A stretch of DNA of 38,265 bases from Streptomyces inhibens (lineage in GTDB: Bacteria; Actinomycetota; Actinomycetes; Streptomycetales; Streptomycetaceae), in contig NZ_QUAC01000478.1 of assembly GCF_003389455.1 (NCBI RefSeq), positions 1-38,265 of the forward strand, given 5' to 3'. Positions 24,146-32,010 of the stretch are shown piece by piece. How positions within the stretch are numbered: the first letter of the stretch is position 1; every line of letters starts with the position of its first letter. Made by a program: the position numbers and the translations under genes. The notes under the pieces are model-generated. The model searched no databases. It was not told where the DNA came from and saw only the letters and a list, made by a program, of their open reading frames with translations.

Positions 24146-24868
24146 TTACCCGAGCCGTGGTCGGACTCCGAGTACCGCAGTGCCGACGCGCACATGTGTC
24201 GCTCCGGCTGCCACGGCGTCCTCAAGGTCCGAGCTCATGCCTGCTGACACCATGTTGGCAGCAGGATGGGTGGCGCGCAGGTCGGTTGAGATTTCCATGA
24301 GTCGTTCGAATGCGGCGAGTTGGCGGCCGGCAAACGGCCCGGCCAGCGGCGCTACGGTCATCACACCGTCCAGACGCAGCCCTTGGGCACCGGCGATCGC
24401 GTCGGCGAGCGCCTCGACCCCGTCCGGCGCCACCCCGCCCCGGGCTCCCCGCTCCCCCGACTCCGCGTCAAGTGCCACCTGGATCAGGCAACCCACCTCG
24501 CGCTCGGCGCGGACGGCTTCCTTGGAGAGCGCGGTGACCAATCTGGCCCGGTCGACCGATTGAACAATTCCGGCATAACCGGCCACGGAACGCACCTTGT
24601 TCGTCTGCAATTGACCAACGAAGTGCCAAGTAAGGGGCAAATCAGCGCATTCGGCGGCCTTGGGTGCCGCCTCCTGGTCGCGGTTCTCCGCGACCTGCCG
24701 CACCCCCAGCTCCGCGAGCAACCGGACATCGCTCGCGGGGTAGGTCTTGGTGACCACGATCAGGTTCACCTCGTCGCGCGGCCGGCCGGCCTTGGCGCAT
24801 GCGGTGAAGATACGATCCTCCACCCGCGCCAGGTTCTGCGCCAGTTGAGTTCTGCGGTCGTCCGTCAT
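24146..24868 (-). CDS. YggS family PLP-binding protein
   Basis: 240 residues from ATG 24868, whose ATGA overlaps the pgeF stop; GGGGAGG, 7 bases upstream, lies inside the last codons of pgeF. YggS/PLPBP proteins hold pyridoxal phosphate on a Lys (VTKTYPASDV) and buffer PLP supply without known enzymatic activity. Other family motifs are GENRDQE-like (VAENRDQEAAPK), WHFVGQLQTNK and the phosphate-binding SAGMSSDLEDAVAAGATHVRVGTA. It is translationally coupled to pgeF. The conserved order ftsZ-pgeF-yggS-sepF fits the actinobacterial and Firmicute ylm cluster. Confidence 0.95.
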   Translation of the reverse strand: MTDDRRTQLAQNLARVEDRIFTACAKAGRPRDEVNLIVVTKTYPASDVRLLAELGVRQVAENRDQEAAPKAAECADLPLTWHFVGQLQTNKVRSVAGYAGIVQSVDRARLVTALSKEAVRAEREVGCLIQVALDAESGERGARGGVAPDGVEALADAIAGAQGLRLDGVMTVAPLAGPFAGRQLAAFERLMEISTDLRATHPAANMVSAGMSSDLEDAVAAGATHVRVGTAVLGVRPRLG

Positions 24869-25626
24869 CGCTCGGCCTCCCCACCTTCGGCAGGGGTGCC
24901 CCCAAGCCATACGTAGCTCGCGAGCCGCCCGGTCGTGCGGTCGCGTCGATAAGAGAAATGGTTCGCCGATTCGCGCGTGCAGATGTGGGAATCCTCACGC
25001 ACCGGCACCCCCGCGGCGGCGAGTTGAGCCCGTACACCTGCGGTGACATCCACCGCCGGGGTGCCCCAACCGGTCGTCGCAAACGCCTCGGGCACCACCG
25101 CGGCAACGTCGGCGCGCATCGCCTCGGGCACCTCGTAACAGCGCCCGCAGATCGCGGGTCCGGTGTACGCGACGATCCGCGCCGGCTCTGCGCCCAGCTT
25201 CACCATCGCCTCGACGACCGCCGGCACGACCCCGGCGACCAGACCGGGCCGGCCGGCGTGGGCGGCGCCCGTGATCCCGGCGGCCGGGTCGGCGAGCAGG
25301 ACCGGGGTGCAGTCCGCGGTCAGCACCGCGAGCGCGAGGCCCCGGCGACCCGTCACCACCGCGTCCACGCAGGGAATGTCCTTGTCGCGCCACGGCCCGT
25401 CGACCACCGCCACGTCCCGGCCGTGGACCTGGTTCATCCAGACCACCGCGGCCGGGTCGAGGCCGAGTTCCCCGGCCGCGCGTGCCCGGTTGGCGCGTAC
25501 GGCCTGCGGGTCGTCGCCGACCGCGCCGCCCAGATTGAGCTGCTCATACGGAGCGGCGCTCACCCCGCCCCACCTGTCGGTGAAGGCGAAATGCGCGCCG
25601 CTCTCGTGGTGCTGGTGCCCTATCAC
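24865..25626 (-). CDS. pgeF: PgeF/YfiH peptidoglycan editing factor
   Basis: 253 residues from GTG 25626, starting 13 bases after the ftsZ stop. The family (once called laccase domain protein) is a zinc enzyme that hydrolyses mis-built UDP-MurNAc-L-Ser to keep L-Ala in peptidoglycan. Purine nucleoside activity is also reported for relatives. Zinc ligands are H68 (NQVHGRD), C106 (TADCTPVLL) and H123 (GAAHAGRPGL). The usual HAGWRG reads HAGRPG here. The last residues LGGTPAEGGEAER are encoded by a copy of the dispersed palindromic repeat (24876-24906), so the carboxyl end may be a recent addition. The stop overlaps the yggS start. Confidence 0.94.
   Translation of the reverse strand: MIGHQHHESGAHFAFTDRWGGVSAAPYEQLNLGGAVGDDPQAVRANRARAAGELGLDPAAVVWMNQVHGRDVAVVDGPWRDKDIPCVDAVVTGRRGLALAVLTADCTPVLLADPAAGITGAAHAGRPGLVAGVVPAVVEAMVKLGAEPARIVAYTGPAICGRCYEVPEAMRADVAAVVPEAFATTGWGTPAVDVTAGVRAQLAAAGVPVREDSHICTRESANHFSYRRDRTTGRLASYVWLGGTPAEGGEAER
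24876..24906 (-). repeat. Dispersed palindromic repeat at the pgeF/yggS junction
   Basis: On the minus strand it begins TTGGGGGCACCCCTGCC, continues GAAGGTGGGGAGG, and shares the TGGGGGCACC head and CC-GAA-GG centre with the copy at 18178-18227. It encodes the last codons of pgeF and holds the GGGGAGG ribosome site of yggS. The stem is imperfect. Confidence 0.6.
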
Positions 25627-25639
25627 TTCGGTGCTTCGG

Positions 25640-26866
25640 TCACTTCAGGAAGTCGGGAACGTCCAGTTCCTCGGCCGCGGAGTCCGAGTACGGACGGGCC
25701 GGGGGAACCTGCGGAGCGATCGCCGGGGACGACGGAACCTCGCTCAACGAGGAGGAGTCGGCCGAGGCCGGCTCCTCGTCGCGCACGGGCACCGAGCCCA
25801 GTCCGCCGAAGGACGACGTACGCGGCTCCGGCGGGGCGGCCGGACGGCTGGTGGCCGGGGTGGGCTCCTCGCGCTTGGGGGACGACAGCGCGGACTGCGC
25901 ATCACGGCGGGCAGGCGGCTGCCCTCCGTCAAAACCCGCGGCGATCACGGTCACGCGGACCTCGTCACCCAGCGCGTCGTCGATGACCGCACCGAAGATG
26001 ATGTTGGCCTCCGGGTGCGCGGCCTCGCTGACCAGCTGTGCGGCCTCGTTGATCTCGAAGAGACCGAGGTCGGAGCCGCCCGAGATGGACAGCAGCACAC
26101 CGCGGGCACCGTCGATCGACGCCTCCAGGAGCGGCGAAGAGATCGCCATCTCGGCTGCGGCCACCGCGCGGTCGTCGCCGCGCGCCGAGCCGATACCCAT
26201 GAGGGCCGAGCCGGCCTCGGACATCACGGACTTGACGTCGGCGAAGTCGAGGTTGATCAGACCCGGTGTGGTGATCAGGTCGGTGATGCCCTGGACACCC
26301 GACAGCAACACCTGGTCCGCGGACTTGAACGCGTCGAGCACGCTCACCTGGCGGTCCGAGATGGACAGCAGTCGGTCGTTGGGAATCACGATGAGGGTGT
26401 CGACCTCTTCGCGCAGCTGGGCGATGCCGTCCTCGGCCTGGTTGGCGCGACGGCGGCCCTCGAAGGTGAACGGCCGGGTGACCACACCGATCGTCAGGGC
26501 GCCCAGCGAGCGGGCGATGTTGGCGACGACGGGCGCGCCGCCGGTGCCGGTGCCGCCGCCCTCACCCGCGGTCACGAAGACCATGTCGGCCCCCTTGAGG
26601 ACCTCCTCGATCTCCTCACGGTGGTCCTCGGCCGCCTTGCGACCCACATCCGGGTTCGCGCCGGCGCCGAGTCCGCGGGTCATTTCGCGGCCGACGTCGA
26701 GCTTGACGTCGGCGTCGCTCATCAGCAGCGCCTGTGCATCGGTGTTGATCGCGATGAACTCGACGCCCTTGAGCCCGACCTCGATCATCCGGTTGATGGC
26801 GTTCACGCCACCGCCGCCGATGCCGACGACCTTGATGACTGCGAGGTAGTTCTGCGGTGCTGCCAC
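25640..26866 (-). CDS. ftsZ: Cell division GTPase FtsZ
   Basis: 408 residues from GTG 26866 (MAAPQNYLAVIKVVGIGGGGVNA, shown as the standard actinobacterial start). FtsZ polymerises into the Z ring, or the Z-ring ladder in sporulating aerial hyphae. The GTP-binding signature GEGGGTGTGG lies near residues 99-108. The T7 loop is GLINLDFADVKSVM, with the catalytic Asp. A variable linker of about 80 residues rich in Pro, Ser and Glu precedes the conserved tail ELDVPDFLK, the docking site for SepF and other partners. Upstream regulatory DNA (26867-27149) is long for this cluster and carries its own promoter. Confidence 0.98.
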   Translation of the reverse strand: MAAPQNYLAVIKVVGIGGGGVNAINRMIEVGLKGVEFIAINTDAQALLMSDADVKLDVGREMTRGLGAGANPDVGRKAAEDHREEIEEVLKGADMVFVTAGEGGGTGTGGAPVVANIARSLGALTIGVVTRPFTFEGRRRANQAEDGIAQLREEVDTLIVIPNDRLLSISDRQVSVLDAFKSADQVLLSGVQGITDLITTPGLINLDFADVKSVMSEAGSALMGIGSARGDDRAVAAAEMAISSPLLEASIDGARGVLLSISGGSDLGLFEINEAAQLVSEAAHPEANIIFGAVIDDALGDEVRVTVIAAGFDGGQPPARRDAQSALSSPKREEPTPATSRPAAPPEPRTSSFGGLGSVPVRDEEPASADSSSLSEVPSSPAIAPQVPPARPYSDSAAEELDVPDFLK

Positions 26867-26892
26867 GTCGAAGGCCTCTCGCCTCGAGTTAC

Positions 26893-26897
26893 GTGTC
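26893..26897 (-). promoter_or_regulatory. GACAC motif near the ftsZ start (WhiA-like)
   Basis: The minus strand reads GACGACACGTAAC here, 26 bases upstream of the ftsZ GTG. GACAC is the known core of WhiA sites, and ftsZ is a known WhiA target in Streptomyces. A 5-base motif alone is weak; a second GACAC at 27029-27033 strengthens it. Confidence 0.35.
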
Positions 26898-26945
26898 GTC
26901 GCCGCACTTGACGTGTGGACGCCGACTGATGCCGATGGGACGGTC

Positions 26946-26985
26946 CGTATAGCCGACCCGAACCCTAACGTTGAAGTTTAGGGTT
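26946..26985 (-). promoter_or_regulatory. Perfect inverted repeat and second candidate ftsZ promoter
   Basis: AACCCTAA (26961-26968) and TTAGGGTT (26978-26985) are exact inverted repeats with a 9-base spacer. Just downstream on the minus strand, TATACG (26951-26946) could be a -10, with TTCAAC (26975-26970) as -35 at an 18-base spacing inside the repeat. A protein bound to the repeat would therefore control this promoter, about 73 bases from the ftsZ start. Confidence 0.5.
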
Positions 26986-27028
26986 ACCTGTGCCTGTGTT
27001 CCTTGGTTCCATAGTCCCTTTGGAACGA

Positions 27029-27059
27029 GACACTAAGTCGACAAGGCGCGCGCGTTCAA
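27029..27059 (-). promoter_or_regulatory. ftsZ promoter with overlapping GACAC motif
   Basis: On the minus strand TTGAAC (27059-27054) and TAGTGT (27035-27030) are 18 bases apart, a good main-sigma promoter. The plus-strand GACAC at 27029-27033 overlaps the -10 element, which fits a WhiA-type regulator acting at this promoter. Streptomyces ftsZ is known to have several promoters in this gap, one induced in sporulation. Confidence 0.6.
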
Positions 27060-27088
27060 CGAACACGCCGAACCTCCCGTTTTTCTTT

Positions 27089-27101
27089 TCACCCTATGTG
27101 A
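27089..27101. promoter_or_regulatory. BldD-like box upstream of ftsZ
   Basis: TCACCCTATGTGA fits the BldD pattern TnACnC(A/T)GnGTnA with one mismatch. BldD, with cyclic di-GMP, represses sporulation genes in vegetative hyphae, and ftsZ is among its reported targets. The box lies 30 bases upstream of the -35 element of the promoter at 27029-27059. Confidence 0.55.
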
Positions 27102-27149
27102 TCACCCATAGTCGTAGCCATCCAGGGTGCTGGCCTGCGGCTACGAACG

Positions 27150-27962
27150 TCAACTCCCCGATACCGCAGGGGCACTGGGAACCGAGATGTCGAAGTGGCG
27201 CCCGTCACGTGCCGCTTTCAGCAGCGCGGTGAGCACCTTCGCCTTTTCGGCGCCCTGTTCGCTGCTGCCCCAGGCGACCGTGCGCCCGCCGGCCAGTTCG
27301 AGGGCGATGGAGTCATAAGACCGTACGCGAACCTTACGTACGTCCTTGTGCACGGCCGAGGGCAGATCCTGGGCGACCTCGACCGCAGCGCGCCGCAACC
27401 GGTCGATTCCGAACCGGCGAAGACTCGGAGAGTCCGATACGGACATTTCCAGAAGCGGAACGCCCTTGGGAGCAGCGCCGACGGTGGCGAACCGGACGCC
27501 CTCGGCGTCCACTTCGACAAACTTTCCGCCCGCTCGCATCAGCAGTTCCGGCGTTCTTTCGGTCACCTTCAGACCGATCGTGCGCGGCCAGGACCGCTCG
27601 ACGTCAACTGTCTTGATGCGCGGCAGCCGTGCGCGCAGCCGACGGGCAAGTCCGTCCGTATCCACCGAAACCAACGGCGCGTTCATCGGGGCGTCCGCCG
27701 CGTCGACGACTTCACGCGGCGTCAGAACCTTCGTGCCACTGGCCCTGACCTGTTCGACCCGGAGCCAGTTCGAGGCGTAGAGCGCCCAGACGCCGAACGC
27801 GCCGAGCAGCGCCGCGAGCACCATGATGATGATCAGACCACGGCGGCCCGGCGCGCGAAGGGGAATGCGCACCCAGAATCTTCGCCCGCGTACCTCCGGG
27901 ACGGAGGGCGGGCCGGACGGTGACTTCTTCTCGCCGCGCCGGGCGGTTGTCGGTCCGGCCAC
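27150..27962 (-). CDS. ftsQ: Cell division protein FtsQ
   Basis: 270 residues from GTG 27962; AGGGAG lies directly upstream, and the gap to murG is 22 bases. FtsQ links cytoplasmic and outer divisome parts. A charged cytoplasmic arm (1-40) is followed by one membrane helix (about 42-62), a POTRA domain (WLRVEQVRASGTKVLTPREV onward) and the FtsQ beta domain with RSWPRTIGLKVTERTPE and GVPLLE. The sequence ends about 28 residues after the last beta region. It is the last gene before the ftsZ control region. Confidence 0.95.
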   Translation of the reverse strand: MAGPTTARRGEKKSPSGPPSVPEVRGRRFWVRIPLRAPGRRGLIIIMVLAALLGAFGVWALYASNWLRVEQVRASGTKVLTPREVVDAADAPMNAPLVSVDTDGLARRLRARLPRIKTVDVERSWPRTIGLKVTERTPELLMRAGGKFVEVDAEGVRFATVGAAPKGVPLLEMSVSDSPSLRRFGIDRLRRAAVEVAQDLPSAVHKDVRKVRVRSYDSIALELAGGRTVAWGSSEQGAEKAKVLTALLKAARDGRHFDISVPSAPAVSGS

Positions 27963-27984
27963 GCTCCCTGCCTTCTCTCGTGCG

Positions 27985-29076
27985 CTACTTGTTGCGCTGC
28001 GCGATCGCCTCGTACACCATGCCGACCAGCAGCTCGTCGGCGTCCCGGCGGCCGAACTCGGAGGCCGCGCGGGACATCTCGTACAACCGGTGCGGATCCG
28101 CGAGAACCGGGAGCACGCTGCTCTGCACCCAGTCCGGGGTCAGCTGGGCGTCATCGACCAGCAGGCCCCCGCCGGCGTTGACCAGCGGCTGGGCGTTGAG
28201 CCGCTGCTCGCCGTTGCCGATGGGCAGCGGGACGAAAGCGGCCGGGAGCCCGACGGCGGACAACTCGGCGACGGTCATCGCGCCCGCGCGGCAGAGCATC
28301 ATGTCGGCCGCGGCGTACGCGAGATCCATCCGGTCCACGTACGGTACCGGGACATAGGGGGGCATCCCGGGCATGTTGTCCACATGCGGCAGTTCGTTCT
28401 TCGGACCGACCGCGTGCAGGACCTGAATCCCGGCGCGCTGGAGGGCCGGAACGGCGGCCTGAATGACCTCGTTCAGCCGGCGCGCACCCTGGGAACCACC
28501 GGACACCAGGAGTGTCGGGAGGTTGGGGTCGAGACCGAAGGCGGCCCGCGCCTCGGGGCGGACCGCGGCGCGGTCCAGGGTGGCGATGGTGCGGCGCAGC
28601 GGAATACCGACATAGCGGGCACCGCGCAGCTTGCTGTCGGGCGTGCTGACGGCGACGAACTTGGCGTACCGCGAGCCGATCTTGTTCGCCAGACCGGGCC
28701 GGGCATTGGCCTCGTGGACGATGATCGGCACACCGAGCCGCTTGGCGGCCAGATAGCCGGGCAGCGCCACATAGCCGCCGAAGCCGACGACACAGTCCGC
28801 CTTCGTACGCTCCAGGATCTGCTCGGCGGCCTTGATCGTGCCGCGCAGCCGCCCGGGGACGGTGATCAGTTCGGGCGTGGGCTTGCGCGGCAGCGGTACG
28901 GCCGGGATGAGACCCAGCTCATAGCCGCGCTCCGGGACGAGCCGGGTCTCCAGCCCCTTCTCCGTACCGAGTGCCGTGATCCCCACGGTGGGGTCCTGCC
29001 TCCGCAGTGCGTCCGCGAGGGCGAGCGCGGGCTCGATGTGGCCGGCGGTCCCCCCACCGGCGAGTACGACATGCAC
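27985..29076 (-). CDS. murG: MurG glycosyltransferase
   Basis: 363 residues from GTG 29076, six bases after the ftsW stop; the GGAGAG ribosome site lies inside the end of ftsW. MurG transfers GlcNAc from UDP-GlcNAc to lipid I, making lipid II on the cytoplasmic membrane face. It is a GT-B fold with the amino-terminal Gly-rich loop VVLAGGGTAGHIEPALALA, the second Gly loop LVSGGSQGARRLNE, and the UDP-GlcNAc site around CRAGAMTVAELSAVGLP with PLPIGNGEQRLNA. In many bacteria murC follows; here ftsQ follows directly. Confidence 0.97.
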   Translation of the reverse strand: MHVVLAGGGTAGHIEPALALADALRRQDPTVGITALGTEKGLETRLVPERGYELGLIPAVPLPRKPTPELITVPGRLRGTIKAAEQILERTKADCVVGFGGYVALPGYLAAKRLGVPIIVHEANARPGLANKIGSRYAKFVAVSTPDSKLRGARYVGIPLRRTIATLDRAAVRPEARAAFGLDPNLPTLLVSGGSQGARRLNEVIQAAVPALQRAGIQVLHAVGPKNELPHVDNMPGMPPYVPVPYVDRMDLAYAAADMMLCRAGAMTVAELSAVGLPAAFVPLPIGNGEQRLNAQPLVNAGGGLLVDDAQLTPDWVQSSVLPVLADPHRLYEMSRAASEFGRRDADELLVGMVYEAIAQRNK

Positions 29077-29082
29077 CGAAAT

Positions 29083-30432
29083 TCACCGCTCTCCGGACGG
29101 CCGCTTCTTGACGCGCCGTCTCATCGTCTTCCATCTCACCCCAGCCGGTTTCCTGCCGAAAACCGGCTTTCGCGTAGCCAACGCAGCCAACGCCGCTCGC
29201 GCAGCGGGCTCGTCACGCGCGAAGGCGATCAGCAGCCCGATGGCGAACATCGTGGGCAGCAGGGCGGAGCCTCCGTAGGAGAACAGCGGGAGCGGGACAC
29301 CGGCGATCGGCAACAGGCCGAGCACCGCACCGATGTTGATCACGGCCTGGGCCGTGATCCAGGTGGTCACGCCTCCCGCGGCGTACCGTACGAAGGGGTC
29401 CTCCGTGCGTCCGGCCACGCGGATACCCGCATAGCCTAGAGCCGCGAAGAGGGCGAGCACCGACAGCGTCCCCGCCAGACCCAGTTCCTCCCCGGTGATG
29501 GCGAAGATGAAGTCGGTGTGCGGTTCAGGGAGTTCACCCCATTTTTCCATACTCGCACCGAGCCCGGAACCGAAGAATCCGCCGGACGCCAGGGCATAGA
29601 TTCCGTGCACGGCCTGCCAGCACTGATCACCGGGGCCCGGATCGGTCGCGCCGATGCAGGCCAGCCGGGACATCCGGTTGGCGCTGGTCTTGATCAGCAG
29701 CGCCCCGATCACCGTGGCGGTGCCCAGCACCCCCACGAACAGCCGGGTCGGCGCTCCGGCCAGCCACAGCAGTCCGAAGAGGATCGCCGTGAGAATGATC
29801 GCGGTGCCCATGTCGCCGCCGAGCATGATCAGCCCGAGCAGCAGGAACGCCACCGGGATCAGCGGCACCAGCAGATGCTTCCACTGCACCAGCAGCTTCT
29901 TGTCCTGCTTGCGGGCCAGCAGATCGGCGCCCCACAGGACCAGCGCGAGCTTGGCGAACTCGCTCGGTTGCATCTGGAAAGGGCCGCCGAGGTTGATCCA
30001 GTTCTGGTTGCCGTTGACCGCGACCCCTATGCCCGGAATCTGCACCAGGCACATCAGGAACACCGAGACGGCGAGCAGCGGATAGGCCAGCCCGCGGTGC
30101 AGCCGGACCGACAACCGGGACGCGATCACCAGCAGCCCGCCGCCGAGGGCGGCCGCGAGCAGCTGCTTGCGGAAGAAGAACGTCGGGGAGAGCCCGGACT
30201 GCAGCGCCTTGATCTGGGACGCCGAGTAGACCATCACCAGGCCGAGGACGGTGATCAGCAGGCTGCCGCCGAGGATCAGGTAGTACGCGGTCAGGGGGCG
30301 GTCCCAGGCCCGTTTCAGCCGGGTGTGGAGCCCCCGGGGGCCGCCCGCGGTGCGCCTGCCGCGCGGCGGGCGCACCGCAGAGGTCCGGCGGGGCGGACGC
30401 GACGGGGCAGCCTTCGCCGATCTGGCCGTCAT
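29083..30432 (-). CDS. ftsW: FtsW septal peptidoglycan polymerase
   Basis: 449 residues from ATG 30432, chosen for GGAGGGG six bases upstream; a GTG at 30447 overlaps that site. FtsW is a SEDS-family transglycosylase that works with FtsI at the septum. A basic cytoplasmic arm (about 1-45) precedes ten membrane helices. Conserved SEDS segments are QMQPSEFAKLALVLW, with its Glu, GGDMGTAIILT, the catalytic-loop Asp region PEPHTDFIFAITGEELG, and PLPLFSYGGSALL near the end. The extended tail is basic. A 60-base gap after murD could hold a promoter, but I see no clear one. Confidence 0.96.
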   Translation of the reverse strand: MTARSAKAAPSRPPRRTSAVRPPRGRRTAGGPRGLHTRLKRAWDRPLTAYYLILGGSLLITVLGLVMVYSASQIKALQSGLSPTFFFRKQLLAAALGGGLLVIASRLSVRLHRGLAYPLLAVSVFLMCLVQIPGIGVAVNGNQNWINLGGPFQMQPSEFAKLALVLWGADLLARKQDKKLLVQWKHLLVPLIPVAFLLLGLIMLGGDMGTAIILTAILFGLLWLAGAPTRLFVGVLGTATVIGALLIKTSANRMSRLACIGATDPGPGDQCWQAVHGIYALASGGFFGSGLGASMEKWGELPEPHTDFIFAITGEELGLAGTLSVLALFAALGYAGIRVAGRTEDPFVRYAAGGVTTWITAQAVINIGAVLGLLPIAGVPLPLFSYGGSALLPTMFAIGLLIAFARDEPAARAALAALATRKPVFGRKPAGVRWKTMRRRVKKRPSGER

Positions 30433-30492
30433 CCTCGTCCCCTCCACAGGTGTGCTCGCCGCCGGGTTTCGACGACAGCGGGGAGATGCGGT

Positions 30493-32010
30493 CTAGTGAT
30501 CCCGTGCGGTCAGCTCACCGACCGCGTCGGCGAAGGCGTCGCCCCGCTTGTTGTAATTGACGAACATGTCCATCGAGGCACAGGCCGGAGCCAGCAGGAC
30601 GGTGTCGCCGGGCTCGGCCAGACGGGTCGCTTCCCGGACCGCCTCAGGCATCGCCCCAGTGTCGGTCCGGTCGAGGTCGACCACCGGGACATCGGGGGCG
30701 TGTCGCGCCAGGGCTTCGCGAATCAGCGCCCGATCGGCGCCGATCAGCACCACACCGCGCAGCCGGGCCGCCGACTTCTGCACCAGCTCGTCGAAGGTCG
30801 CGCCCTTGGCGAGGCCGCCGGCGATCCACACGATGTGCTCGTACGCCGCCAACGACGCCTCGGCGGCGTGGGTGTTGGTGGCCTTGGAGTCGTCGATGTA
30901 GGTGATGCCGTCGATGTCCGCGATGTGCTGGATGCGGTGCGCGTCCGGGTGGAAGGCACGCAGTCCGTCGCGTACGGCGGCGGGCCGGACGCCGAAGGCA
31001 CGGGCCAGCGCCGCCGCCGCGAGGGCGTTGGCGATGTTGTGCGGGGCGGGCGGACCGGAGCCGGGCGCGATGTCGGAGATCTCGGCGAGCTCCTGGGCCT
31101 GCTTCTGCCGGTTCTCCACGAAGGCGCGGTCGACGAGGATGCCCTCGACGACGCCGAGTTGGGAGGGGCCGGGGGTGCCGAGGGTGAAGCCGATGGCGCG
31201 GCAGCCCTCCTCGACGTCGGCCTCGCGCACCAGGTCCTCGGTCGCCTTGTCGGCCACGTTGTAGACGCAGGCGACGGTGTTGCCCTCGTAGATCCGGCCC
31301 TTGTCGGCGGCGTACTCGGCCATGGAGCCGTGCCAGTCGAGGTGGTCGGGGGCGATGTTGAGGACCGCGGCGGAGTGCGCGCGCAGTGACGGCGCCCAGT
31401 GCAGCTGGTAGCTGGAGAGCTCGACGGCGAGCACGTCGTAGGGGCGTGCGCCGTCCTTGCCCTGGCCGAGGACGACATCGATGATCGGGGTGCCGATGTT
31501 GCCGACGGCCAGGGTGTGCAGGCCCTCGGCGGCCAGGATCGAGGCCAGCATCCGGACGGTGGTGGTCTTGCCGTTGGTGCCGGTGACCCCGAGCCAGGCC
31601 GCGGCGTCCGGCCCCCGCAGCCGCCAGGCGATCTCCACATCACCGACCACGTCCACACCGGCCGCGGCGGCCGCCGCAAACAGCGGGCTGTCCGGCTTCC
31701 AGCCGGGCGAGGTGACGACCAGCTCGGTGCCCTCGGGGAGGGTCGCACCGTCGCCGAGACGGACGGTGATCCCGCCCGCCCGTCGCCCACCACCGCCCTT
31801 GCCGGAGGCGCTTTGCGCCGCTGCCCATTCCTCCAGCTCACGGCCTGCCGCCTGCTGCTTGTCGCCGTCACCGCCGTCCACGACGGTGACATGGGCGCCG
31901 AGGCCGGCCAGGGCACGGGCGGCACTGATGCCGCTCACGCCCAGGCCGGCGACGGTGATGTGCTGACCGGCGAACCCCGCGGGGATGTCGGTCGGGCCGT
32001 GCGTGGTCAC
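30493..32010 (-). CDS. murD: MurD ligase with inserted GGGGRR segment
   Basis: 505 residues from GTG 32010, overlapping the mraY stop as GTGA. MurD adds D-Glu to UDP-MurNAc-L-Ala in the cytoplasm. Domain 1 is a nucleotide-binding fold (ITVAGLGVSGISAARALAG). Domain 2 has the ATP loop GVTGTNGKTTT and catalytic motifs NIAPDHLDWHG and NVADKATEDLV. Domain 3 has ITYIDDSKATNTHA. Residues about 62-80 (AAAQSASGKGGGGRRAGG) look like an insert in domain 1, placed before ITVRLGDGATLPEG. The same DNA repeat lies at another position in murE. Confidence 0.96.
   Translation of the reverse strand: MTTHGPTDIPAGFAGQHITVAGLGVSGISAARALAGLGAHVTVVDGGDGDKQQAAGRELEEWAAAQSASGKGGGGRRAGGITVRLGDGATLPEGTELVVTSPGWKPDSPLFAAAAAAGVDVVGDVEIAWRLRGPDAAAWLGVTGTNGKTTTVRMLASILAAEGLHTLAVGNIGTPIIDVVLGQGKDGARPYDVLAVELSSYQLHWAPSLRAHSAAVLNIAPDHLDWHGSMAEYAADKGRIYEGNTVACVYNVADKATEDLVREADVEEGCRAIGFTLGTPGPSQLGVVEGILVDRAFVENRQKQAQELAEISDIAPGSGPPAPHNIANALAAAALARAFGVRPAAVRDGLRAFHPDAHRIQHIADIDGITYIDDSKATNTHAAEASLAAYEHIVWIAGGLAKGATFDELVQKSAARLRGVVLIGADRALIREALARHAPDVPVVDLDRTDTGAMPEAVREATRLAEPGDTVLLAPACASMDMFVNYNKRGDAFADAVGELTARDH
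31774..31799 (-). repeat. 26-bp repeat in murD, shared with murE
   Basis: The plus strand reads GCCCGCCCGTCGCCC then ACCACCGCCCT. It matches 35698-35723 in murE at 25 of 26 positions and, on the coding strand, is read in the same frame as GGGGRRxG. In both genes a small inverted repeat lies just upstream in coding direction (GGCGCAAAGCGCC here). Confidence 0.8.
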
